IMG/VR virus record: IMGVR_UViG_3300032215_000643
Span: 1-64,000 of that record
Length of the DNA: 64,000 nucleotides
Source of the DNA: a virus
Strand: one strand, 5' to 3'
How positions within the stretch are numbered: the stretch's first letter is position 1; every line of letters starts with the position of its first letter. Of this stretch, positions 53,918-60,701 are shown piece after piece. Position numbers and translations under genes: made by a program. The notes under the pieces were generated by a model. The model was not told the origin of the DNA. It saw only the letters and a program-made list of their open reading frames with translations, and ran no database searches.

Positions 53918-54958
53918 ATGAAACTGTATCGACAAGAAAACCAACTGTGCTTCGATGACATTTTGTTGGTCCCGAATCCATCTGCTGTAGAAAGTAGAAA
54001 AAACGTAGATTTGTCTATGTCAATTGGATATGGGAATAGAAAGATTGATTTGTATTTGCCTGTTATTTCTTCTCCTATGGATACGGTTACCGAATCTGAA
54101 ATGGCTGTTGAGGTTGCTAAGTTTGGTGGTCTTGGAATTATTCATAGGTATTCTAAGATTGAAGATCAGGCGGCTCAGGTTTTTGAAGTTTCTAAAAAAG
54201 GTTATGCTGTTGGTGCATCTGTTCCAACGTCAGTTAGAGATTCAGTGCTTCCTCAAGTAAAGTCATTGGTTTATGTCGGTGCTAAAGTAATTTTAGTTGA
54301 TACTGCAAATGGTCATAACTTTGCTGCGATTAAGGCTGTTTCAGAAATTAGAAAAGAGTTTCCAGATATTCATATTATGGCTGGAAATGTTTCTACTTGG
54401 GACGGGTTCCTTCATCTTTCTCAGGCTGGAGCAGATTCAGTTCGCGTAGGTATCGGCGGTGGTTCATGTTGCAGTACACGAATTATGACTGGTCATGGCA
54501 TTCCGACATTGGCTTCTATTATGGAAATTTATGAATATCAAGAACGTCTAGATCTTCCTACGTCTATTATTGCAGATGGAGGAATTAGAAATTCTGGAGA
54601 TATGGTAAAGTCATTTGCGGCAGGCGCTGATGCAGTCATGGTTGGATCTATGCTTTCTGGTCACACAGAGTCACCGGGTAATGTTTTTAGGGAAGATGGA
54701 AAAGATTACAAGCGAATTCGTGGCATGGCAAGTTCTCATGCTCAAAAGGATTGGCGTGGTTCTGTAAGTGGTGAAGAGGGCATTTCAACTAAGGTCTTGT
54801 TTAAGGGTCCAGCAGAGAACACTCTTAATTCTATTAGAAACGGTATTTCAAGTGGTTGTTCTTATGCAGGTGTAGAGAGATTAGAAGAGTTAAGTATTAC
54901 ATCTCAGTATGTAAAAGTTTCACCTTTATCTGTAAAGGAGAGTTTGCCTCATGTATGA
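53918..54958 (+). CDS. IMP dehydrogenase / GMP reductase family enzyme
   Basis: 346 residues, with no CBS domains. The TIM-barrel signatures are present: FDDILLVP (opening), ISSPMDTVTE, GLGIIHR, VGIGGGSCCSTR (catalytic Cys region) and GGIRNSGDMVKSFAAGADAV. The flap (RIRGMASSHAQ, then EGISTKVLFKG) and the end (SSGCSYAGVERLEELS) look more like GMP reductase than IMP dehydrogenase. It interconverts IMP and (X/G)MP, so it alters purine pools, relevant to GTP and GDP-sugars. Confidence 0.8.
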   Translation: MKLYRQENQLCFDDILLVPNPSAVESRKNVDLSMSIGYGNRKIDLYLPVISSPMDTVTESEMAVEVAKFGGLGIIHRYSKIEDQAAQVFEVSKKGYAVGASVPTSVRDSVLPQVKSLVYVGAKVILVDTANGHNFAAIKAVSEIRKEFPDIHIMAGNVSTWDGFLHLSQAGADSVRVGIGGGSCCSTRIMTGHGIPTLASIMEIYEYQERLDLPTSIIADGGIRNSGDMVKSFAAGADAVMVGSMLSGHTESPGNVFREDGKDYKRIRGMASSHAQKDWRGSVSGEEGISTKVLFKGPAENTLNSIRNGISSGCSYAGVERLEELSITSQYVKVSPLSVKESLPHV

Positions 54959-55292
54959 GTCAGAGCCAATTCAAGGCTTAAAAGGATATGATTCAATTGA
55001 TTATGCATATGATAAGTATGCTCCCAAAAATAATGTAGAAAAAGAAATAGTTACTCTCTGTAACGAGATGGCTGAATTTCTAATTAAAAAGAATCGTGCT
55101 TATGGAAATTCTGCTCTAGAGCCTGTGCGAGTTTTTTCTAAAGCAGGCAATCAAGAACAGTTGCTTGTTCGAATTGATGACAAATTAAGTAGATTTTTTA
55201 AGGGGACAGAGTTCCCCGGTGATAATGACATTGATGACTTAATTGGCTATCTGGTATTATTAAAGATAGCAATGCGAGATAGTTGGAGATAA
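54951..55292 (+). CDS. Small phage protein resembling nucleotide-modification-associated domain 1
   Basis: 113 residues. The helical core (KKNRAYGNSALEP, then RIDDKLSRFFKG and DIDDLIGYLVLLKIAM) matches a family of phage proteins often called DUF1599/Nmad1-like and sometimes linked to modified nucleotides or thymidylate metabolism. Starts inside the last codons of the upstream gene (8-nt overlap). Assignment by motif memory. Confidence 0.5.
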   Translation: MYESEPIQGLKGYDSIDYAYDKYAPKNNVEKEIVTLCNEMAEFLIKKNRAYGNSALEPVRVFSKAGNQEQLLVRIDDKLSRFFKGTEFPGDNDIDDLIGYLVLLKIAMRDSWR

Positions 55293-55293
55293 T

Positions 55294-55461
55294 ATGCCGA
55301 TGTACACATATACCTGTATGCCTTGTGATAAGGAAATGGTTCTTATGCAAAAAATGGAACAACGCGATTCGGCTCGTTGTCCAGAGTGTGGTTATAGTTT
55401 AATTCGTGGAATTGATAGGCCGGGAAGTGTTTGGGCACCTACGGCTGGTGGATTCCGGTGA
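55294..55461 (+). CDS. FmdB-like zinc-ribbon mini-protein
   Basis: 55 residues, too short for a typical gene-length cut-off. MPMYTYTCMPCDKEMVLMQ has CMPC, then CPECGYSLI has CPEC, so one zinc ribbon of the FmdB/CxxC_CxxC_SSSS family. AGATAATATG junction, GTGA overlap with the next gene. Typical of phage terminase-upstream regions; possible regulator. Confidence 0.75.
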   Translation: MPMYTYTCMPCDKEMVLMQKMEQRDSARCPECGYSLIRGIDRPGSVWAPTAGGFR

Positions 55462-55745
55462 AAAAGAAACAACAAATTTCGGCTCGTATCCCTTACAACA
55501 ATCCAGATATAACAGTTTATACAGAATTAGAATTTGGTAAAGACGTTATTAAGCCGGGGGATAAGATTAAAATTAAGAATGCTCGCGGATATTTTGTTTT
55601 TCATAAGTGGGCACATAATTCTCGTCTTGATGTGACATGGATTGATTGTATGAATCCAAACACTGGTGAGTTCAGGTCTTTTTATATGGATAACCTTAAG
55701 GGTGTTCATCGTGCTAAAAAGAGTATAAGGAAGAAACTTGTCTAA
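55458..55745 (+). CDS. Conserved phage protein upstream of the terminase
   Basis: 95 residues from GTG 55458, which overlaps the previous TGA (GTGA). An upstream TTG at 55431 is less likely because it lies inside the mini-gene. 'IKPGDKIKIKNARGYFVFHKW', 'TWIDCMNPNTGEFRSFYMD' suggest a small beta barrel (SH3/KOW-like). It overlaps the small terminase gene by 8 nt. Function unknown. Confidence 0.6.
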   Translation: MKKKQQISARIPYNNPDITVYTELEFGKDVIKPGDKIKIKNARGYFVFHKWAHNSRLDVTWIDCMNPNTGEFRSFYMDNLKGVHRAKKSIRKKLV

Positions 55746-56262
55746 AGAATTAGAAGTTGCTGAACGCTTTGACTCTATGAATAGAGTTGTTGAAGAGTTG
55801 CTTAAGGGTAATAATCCTACTCAGATAGCAAAAATTCTTTCTATCAAGCGTGCCACTGTGCTTGAACTTATTGAAGACTGGAAGAATATTGTTCACAATG
55901 ATAATAGTATCCATGTTCGCGCTAGAGAGGCTTTAGCGGCTGCTGATCAGCATTATGCCATGATTATTAATCGGGCGTGGGAAACAGTTGAGCAGGCTGA
56001 TTCAAATCAACAGTACAGCGTTAAGGCGGGGGCTTTAAAACTAGTCGCAGACACAGAGGCAAAACGTATGGACATGCTTAATCGCGCTGGTCTTTTAGAG
56101 AATAATGAAATGGCTGATAAGATTATCGACAATGAACGTAAACAAGCATTGTTGATGGGTATTTTAAGAGACGTATCCTCACAATGTGATCATTGTAAGT
56201 ATGAGGTTGCACAGAGACTTTCTCAGGTAACAAATCAAGTAGAAGTGATACGAGAAGATTGA
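55738..56262 (+). CDS. terS: Terminase small subunit (putative)
   Basis: 174 residues with a TTG start (AAGGAAG before). A helix-turn-helix is visible at residues about 26-50 (NNPTQIAKILSIKRATVLE, then LIEDWKN), as in small terminases that recognise the packaging site. A helical oligomerisation region follows, and CDHCKYEVAQ near the C-terminus could bind zinc. It lies directly before the large subunit (4-nt overlap), which supports the call. Confidence 0.65.
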   Translation: MSKELEVAERFDSMNRVVEELLKGNNPTQIAKILSIKRATVLELIEDWKNIVHNDNSIHVRAREALAAADQHYAMIINRAWETVEQADSNQQYSVKAGALKLVADTEAKRMDMLNRAGLLENNEMADKIIDNERKQALLMGILRDVSSQCDHCKYEVAQRLSQVTNQVEVIRED

Positions 56263-58094
56263 CAGGCTTTGAGGATTTCCTAGAAGCGTTAGACGAGAAC
56301 GCCTTTGAAGAGGTGCCCGTTACAATTGAAGAATTTGTTACTTCAAAAGATTATTTAAACTTGCCACCACTTTCTACAAATCAATATACGATGATTAAGG
56401 CTTCTACTCAAATATATAAAAAAGAAACTTTGATTAAGTTGTTTGGTGAGCAAGAAGGTCAAGCAAGATGGAAGCAAACTTGTAATGAAGTAATTATGCA
56501 ATTGGGTAAAGGTTCTGGTAAGGACTACACTTCTACTATTGCCTGTGCGTACATCGTTTACCTGCTCTTGTGTTTAAAAGATCCAGCACGCTATTATGGA
56601 AAGCCTCCCGGCGACAGTATAGATATTATTAATATTGCTATTAATGCTGTTCAGGCTAACAGAGTTTTCTTCAAAGGTTTCCTAACAAGAATCGACAGGT
56701 GCGCTTGGTTTCAGGGGCGGTATGTTGCAAAAGCAAACAGCATAGAGTTTGATAAAGATATTACAGTACACTCAGGTCACTCTCAGAGAGAATCATGGGA
56801 AGGATACAACGTAATTGTAGTGATCCTTGACGAGATTTCTGGTTTTGATTTAGAATCAACTAGTGGTCATGAGCAGGCAAAAACTGCTGGTGCTATTTAT
56901 CGAATGTATAGGGCTTCAGTAAATTCACGGTTCCCCGATTATGGTAAGTTAATCCTGCTATCTTTTCCACGATATAAGAAAGATTTTATTCAACAAAGGT
57001 ATGATGATGTTGTTGCTGAAAAGGAAACTGTTGTTAGAACTCATAGGTTTAAGTTAGATCCCGATCTTCCAGATGGTTCAGAGAAAAATGAATTTGATAT
57101 TGATTGGGAAGAAGATCATATTCTTTCATATGCTGTTCCTAAAGTTTTTGCTTTAAAAAGACCTACATGGGATGTTAACCCAACAAGAACCATTAACGAT
57201 TTTGCAGTAGACTTTTATACTGATCCAGTAGATGCTCTCTCAAGATTTGCTTGTATGCCTCCAGAAGCAGTGGATGCATTTTTTAGGTCACGCGAAAAGA
57301 TTGAAAGAGCCTTTAGAAATTATAATATTGCGGTTGATGAAGATGGCAGGTTCGCAGAATGGTTCCAGCCACAAGAAGATAAATTATACTTTGTTCACGT
57401 TGACCTTGCTCAAAAGCATGATCATTGTGCAGTATCAATGGCTCATGTTGAGAATTGGGTAAACATTAAGATGGGGACTCAAACAAAGGAGGCTGCACCT
57501 AGTATTGTTGTTGATGCTGTAAGATGGTGGACACCAACAAGTACTCAGACTGTTGATTTTACTGAAGTAAAAGATTATATTATTTCTCTTAAGCATAGAG
57601 GGTTTAATGTTGGAATGGTCACCTTTGACCGCTGGAATTCTTTTGACATGATGCAGCAGTTAAAGGCTTACGGAATGAATGCAGAAGTTCTTTCTGTTGC
57701 TAAAAAACATTATGAAGATATGGCTTTAGCGATTATGGAAGAAAGAGTTGATGGTCCTAATATTAAATTGTTAATAGATGAATTGCTTTCTCTTAGAATT
57801 GTTAAAGATAAAATTGATCACCCAAGAAAAGGGAGTAAGGATCTTTCAGATGCTACATGTGGCGCTATTTATAATGCTGTTAGTAGAACGCCTGCGGATC
57901 TTAATCAGGAAGTTCTTATAAAAACTTATGACTATGAAGATTTAGATTTACAAAGGTGGGAGCAAGAGAAAACAGATCGTGGAGTTATTCAATTCCCCGG
58001 TCAAAAAGAAATGCCAAGTGTTCTGCAAGGATTTATGGATTCTTTTCGTGAAGATGATGGACAAGAATTCGTAGATAACTTTACAATATTATAG
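56259..58094 (+). CDS. terL: Terminase large subunit
   Basis: 611 residues with a TTG start. The ATPase half has a Walker-A-like LGKGSGKDYTS (about residue 86; the usual Ser/Thr after the Lys is Asp) and Walker B VIVVILDEISGF (about 188). The nuclease half has VHVDLAQKHDH (about 380), TFDRWNSFDMM (about 455) and SKDLSDATCGAIYNA (about 527), giving three acidic sites. It packages DNA into the prohead. Its stop lies 3 nt before the tRNA. Confidence 0.9.
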   Translation: MTGFEDFLEALDENAFEEVPVTIEEFVTSKDYLNLPPLSTNQYTMIKASTQIYKKETLIKLFGEQEGQARWKQTCNEVIMQLGKGSGKDYTSTIACAYIVYLLLCLKDPARYYGKPPGDSIDIINIAINAVQANRVFFKGFLTRIDRCAWFQGRYVAKANSIEFDKDITVHSGHSQRESWEGYNVIVVILDEISGFDLESTSGHEQAKTAGAIYRMYRASVNSRFPDYGKLILLSFPRYKKDFIQQRYDDVVAEKETVVRTHRFKLDPDLPDGSEKNEFDIDWEEDHILSYAVPKVFALKRPTWDVNPTRTINDFAVDFYTDPVDALSRFACMPPEAVDAFFRSREKIERAFRNYNIAVDEDGRFAEWFQPQEDKLYFVHVDLAQKHDHCAVSMAHVENWVNIKMGTQTKEAAPSIVVDAVRWWTPTSTQTVDFTEVKDYIISLKHRGFNVGMVTFDRWNSFDMMQQLKAYGMNAEVLSVAKKHYEDMALAIMEERVDGPNIKLLIDELLSLRIVKDKIDHPRKGSKDLSDATCGAIYNAVSRTPADLNQEVLIKTYDYEDLDLQRWEQEKTDRGVIQFPGQKEMPSVLQGFMDSFREDDGQEFVDNFTIL

Positions 58095-58097
58095 TAC

Positions 58098-58170
58098 ACG
58101 CCGGTATCCTAGCGGTTTTGGAAGCGGTCTTATATACCGTGTATCGTGAGTTCGATTCTCACCCGGCGTA
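58098..58170 (+). tRNA. tRNA-Ile (anticodon UAU)
   Basis: Complete cloverleaf: acceptor ACGCCGG (58098-58104) with CCGGCGT (58163-58169), TA at positions 8-9, a 3-bp D-stem TCC/GGA, an anticodon stem with one G-U pair, anticodon TAT at 58131-58133, a 5-nt variable loop, a GTGAG/CTCAC T-stem with TTCGATT loop, discriminator A58170. CCA is not encoded. It reads AUA, a codon that AT-rich genes use more often. It starts 3 nt after the terL stop. Confidence 0.9.
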
Positions 58171-58172
58171 CG

Positions 58173-58292
58173 GAGTTGCGAGAGATGATTCCTTGGGATG
58201 GATATAGTTACAGTATCCGAAATATCCACGGGAGCAGACAGGGGAGTCCTCTGATGCTGGTGTGCTGTGGAATTTTGCGCCTCTCGCAACTC
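58173..58292 (+). ncRNA. Structured RNA element of unknown class
   Basis: Closed by a perfect 12-bp helix, 58173-58184 with 58281-58292. Inside: helix 58187-58192/58269-58274 (one G-U), hairpin 58199-58205/58222-58228 (7 bp; 58200-58204 can instead pair with 58214-58218), and hairpin 58233-58236 plus 58239-58244 with 58248-58253 plus 58255-58258. About half G+C (61 of 120 by my count), well above its AT-rich surroundings. It starts 3 nt after the tRNA and ends just before a promoter. No T-loop, so not a tRNA. No class recognised. Confidence 0.6.
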
Positions 58293-58298
58293 TTAAGA

Positions 58299-58307
58299 TG
58301 ATATAAT
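58299..58307 (+). promoter_or_regulatory. Extended -10 promoter (TGATATAAT)
   Basis: TGATATAAT followed by TAAATAAAA, 7 nt after the structured RNA and 25 nt before the fibre-module ATG at 58333. No -35 box is visible. Confidence 0.55.
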
Positions 58308-58332
58308 TAAATAAAAGAAATGGTTGTATTTG

Positions 58333-58515
58333 ATGTCTAATATTGATAATGGATACTATATTGTTATTCAGTCTCCCGGTCCAAATAATGTTAATGTTAA
58401 ATCGCCGGGTCCACAGGGACCGCCGGGAACATTTATTAATAATATTGATGGTGGTACTCCTTCATCAGTATATGGAGGAAATATCATTATAGATTCAGGT
58501 GGGGTAGTTCAGTGA
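58333..58515 (+). CDS. Small collagen-like fibre protein
   Basis: 60 residues from the ATG at 58333 (a TTG at 58324 is possible). NIDNGYYIVIQSPGPNNVN leads into GPQGPPGTF (Gly-X-Y triplets) and a Gly/Ser-rich tail. Overlaps the following gene's GTG (GTGA). Fibre-attachment or stalk piece that opens the second fibre module. Confidence 0.6.
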   Translation: MSNIDNGYYIVIQSPGPNNVNVKSPGPQGPPGTFINNIDGGTPSSVYGGNIIIDSGGVVQ

Positions 58516-59921
58516 CAGTTCAAATTCAATTTAGGCGAGGTACCGCTGCTCAGTGGACGAGTGTTAATCCATTACTCTCTGAGGGAGAAATGGGTTTAGA
58601 GTTAGATACTGGAAAGTTTAAGGTTGGTAATGGTTCTACATATTGGAATTCTTTGCCTTATTCTTCTGGTCCTACTGGCGCTACTGGACCGCAGGGTGCA
58701 ACTGGTCCTCAAGGTGCGACGGGTGCAACTGGAGTGCAGGGACCATCTGGAGCAATTTCTGTATCTTCCCCCATTGTAAATTCTGGAACATCAACTTCAG
58801 CATCTCTTTCTTTTAATGGATCTGCTGCTTCTGTAGCATATGCAACTAATTCAGGTTCTTCTACTTATTCTTCAAGTGCTGGCGCTGCCCCAATTCCCGC
58901 AAGTGTTTCCTATTCTGCATCTAGTGGATTAGCAAACAATTCAACAAATTTTGCGGGACAAGCACAATCATATTATGCTCCGATTAGTTCACCTAATCTT
59001 ACAGGAACCCCATTAGCCCCTACTGCTGCATCTGCTACAAACACTACACAGATCGCAACCACGGCCTTTGTTCGTGGAGAAATTTCAAATCTTGTTAATT
59101 CTGCCCCAACAACTTTAGATACGTTAAATGAATTGGCGGCGGCTTTAGGAAATGATCCTAATTTTGCTGCAACAACTGCATCTACAATTGGTCTTAAAGC
59201 ACCAATTGCTAATCCAACTTTTACCGGAACTGTGAATCTTGGTTCTAATGTGGCAACTGGATCAGTTTCTAGTGCTTTAAATTCAGCATCTTTGGCTGGG
59301 CAGCCGGGATCATATTATTATCCTGCATCTTCAATTACCGCTGCTTCTGTAGCCTATGCTACAAATGCTGGTAATGCTACAACTTTGGGTGGACAATCTT
59401 CAGCATACTATTATCCTTCCGCTTCAATTACTACTGCATCAGTTGCTTATTCAACAAATGCCGGTAATTCAGCATCAACATCTCAAACTAATTTTAGTTC
59501 TTTAACAATTTCTGGTTCAAGCGTAGCAACTCAAAATTATGTTAATAATAAGTTTTTCTATGAAACAATTCCTTTTACGGTAACAGGCTCTGTGTCTACT
59601 GCTAGAGCATGGGATTATAGATTCTATAATGATACAGGCGGGACAAGATCAATTAATGGAGTTAGAGCAAGTTTAGGTTCCGCTCCTTCAGGATCTGCTA
59701 TGCTTATCGATGTAAGAAAGAATGGTGTTACCGGAGCGGCAAGTATATTCACGGCATCTAGTATATCCATTCCTTCTGGTTCTATAACATCTGGATTAAT
59801 AACATCTGGATTTAACAGTGGCTCAAGTATAGCCTCTAGTGATTATTTAACTGTGGCGGTAACTCAAGTTGGTTCAACAACTGCCGGTTCAGATTTAGTC
59901 GTTCAAGTTATGTGGAGTTAA
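58512..59921 (+). CDS. Collagen-like tail fibre, paralogue of the fibre at 23136
   Basis: 469 residues with a GTG start. The N-terminal 'IQFRRGTAAQWTSVNPLL', then 'GEMGLELDTGKFKVGNGSTY', is the common phage fibre-attachment domain. It is followed by Gly-X-Y triplets (GPTGATGPQGATGPQGATG), repeats of the type ASVAYATNAGN, and a C-terminal domain matching the end of the gene at 23136 (RFYNDTGGTRS, GSAMLIDVRKNG, LTVAVTQVGST). Its WSS-like end codons (TGG AGT TAA) hold the next gene's GGAG. Confidence 0.8.
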   Translation: MTVQIQFRRGTAAQWTSVNPLLSEGEMGLELDTGKFKVGNGSTYWNSLPYSSGPTGATGPQGATGPQGATGATGVQGPSGAISVSSPIVNSGTSTSASLSFNGSAASVAYATNSGSSTYSSSAGAAPIPASVSYSASSGLANNSTNFAGQAQSYYAPISSPNLTGTPLAPTAASATNTTQIATTAFVRGEISNLVNSAPTTLDTLNELAAALGNDPNFAATTASTIGLKAPIANPTFTGTVNLGSNVATGSVSSALNSASLAGQPGSYYYPASSITAASVAYATNAGNATTLGGQSSAYYYPSASITTASVAYSTNAGNSASTSQTNFSSLTISGSSVATQNYVNNKFFYETIPFTVTGSVSTARAWDYRFYNDTGGTRSINGVRASLGSAPSGSAMLIDVRKNGVTGAASIFTASSISIPSGSITSGLITSGFNSGSSIASSDYLTVAVTQVGSTTAGSDLVVQVMWS

Positions 59922-59922
59922 T

Positions 59923-60603
59923 ATGGCATCACCAACAATATTGGGAAAAGCAACTGCTGTTGGCAACGGTGGCGTGAATTTTACAAATGCTAGTTATGAT
60001 GTTGCCCCCGTTGCAGGAAACTTACTCGTAGCATTTATTGGCGGTAATGGTTATGCTTATAGTTTTGATAACCCCGCTCTGTCTGATTTTCCTGCGCCTG
60101 TAGGATGGACAAGACTTCAGTTTATTGTTAATGGTGGCTTGTATGCTGGTGCTATTTTTTATAAAATTGCTACAGGTTCTGATAATGTAAGTTTTGCTGG
60201 TATAAGCGGTGACGGCGCACCAGAGACGGCAGGAGTTATTGTATCTATAGATAATGGTTCTACTCCTTCTTCTAACCTTATTGATGCAGGTACTGTTAGT
60301 TCAGTAACATCAACTTCTATTGGAGGAACATCCGATCTTTTATTAGTTTCAAATTTTCAAATTTTTAGTAGCAATGTAGGAACAATTGTTTCTGTTCCTA
60401 GTGGAATGACAAATGTGGCTCTTGCTAATTCTTATGGTACTACTGCTGATACAACTGTAGTTAGAGTTTCATCTTTAGTCCCACAGGGAACTCCAACTAC
60501 ACATACTTCAAGTACATTTGCACTTAATCTTATATCAAGCGTTGCTGTATCTTATAGTGGCGGCACAACAACTTCAGCCATCGGCTGGGGTTTTATAGTC
60601 TAG
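59923..60603 (+). CDS. Fibre-module partner, counterpart of the gene at 24193
   Basis: 226 residues, starting 1 nt after the fibre stop, as its counterpart does. 'PVAGNLLVAFIGGNGY' and 'AIGWGFIV' correspond to 'STGDLLVLIVSNRS' and 'KIGWGTSII' of that gene. No catalytic motif; Ser/Thr-rich beta strands. Its last codons and stop lie inside the 36-nt direct repeat, which therefore contains coding sequence in this copy but not in the first. Probably a virion surface protein. Confidence 0.6.
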   Translation: MASPTILGKATAVGNGGVNFTNASYDVAPVAGNLLVAFIGGNGYAYSFDNPALSDFPAPVGWTRLQFIVNGGLYAGAIFYKIATGSDNVSFAGISGDGAPETAGVIVSIDNGSTPSSNLIDAGTVSSVTSTSIGGTSDLLLVSNFQIFSSNVGTIVSVPSGMTNVALANSYGTTADTTVVRVSSLVPQGTPTTHTSSTFALNLISSVAVSYSGGTTTSAIGWGFIV

Positions 60604-60629
60604 CCTATAAATAAAAATATTGTTATACT
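60594..60629 (+). repeat. 36-nt direct repeat, copy 2 (contains a promoter)
   Basis: Identical to 24954-24989. In this copy the first 10 nt hold the final codons and stop of the preceding gene. Confidence 0.9.
60621..60629 (+). promoter_or_regulatory. Extended -10 promoter (TGTTATACT), first of two
   Basis: Same TGTTATACT as at 24981-24989, conserved within the repeat. About 73 nt before the ATG at 60702. Confidence 0.5.
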
Positions 60630-60665
60630 GTATAAGAGATCAGTCAACATCTTATTAATGGATGA

Positions 60666-60674
60666 TGATATAAT
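60666..60674 (+). promoter_or_regulatory. Extended -10 promoter (TGATATAAT), second of two
   Basis: TGATATAAT then TAAATA, 45 nt downstream of the first promoter. GGAG at 60693-60696 precedes the ATG at 60702 by 5 nt. Confidence 0.55.
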
Positions 60675-60701
60675 TAAATATATATAAAAAATGGAGTATG
60701 A

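Noticed and set aside
58098-58170. tRNA as a phage attachment site
   Set aside because: No integrase or second partial tRNA copy in the window; the tRNA looks like a functional cargo gene.
58219-58256. Hammerhead-ribozyme-like GAAA and CTGATG cores in the RNA element
   Set aside because: The core reads CTGATGC instead of CTGATGA and I could not pair stems II and III in the needed order.
58089-58289. Minus-strand open frame over the tRNA and RNA element
   Set aside because: Its translation includes 'ENRTHDTRYIRPLPKPLGY'-type text, a known artefact of reading a tRNA gene backwards. The tRNA and helices explain the sequence.
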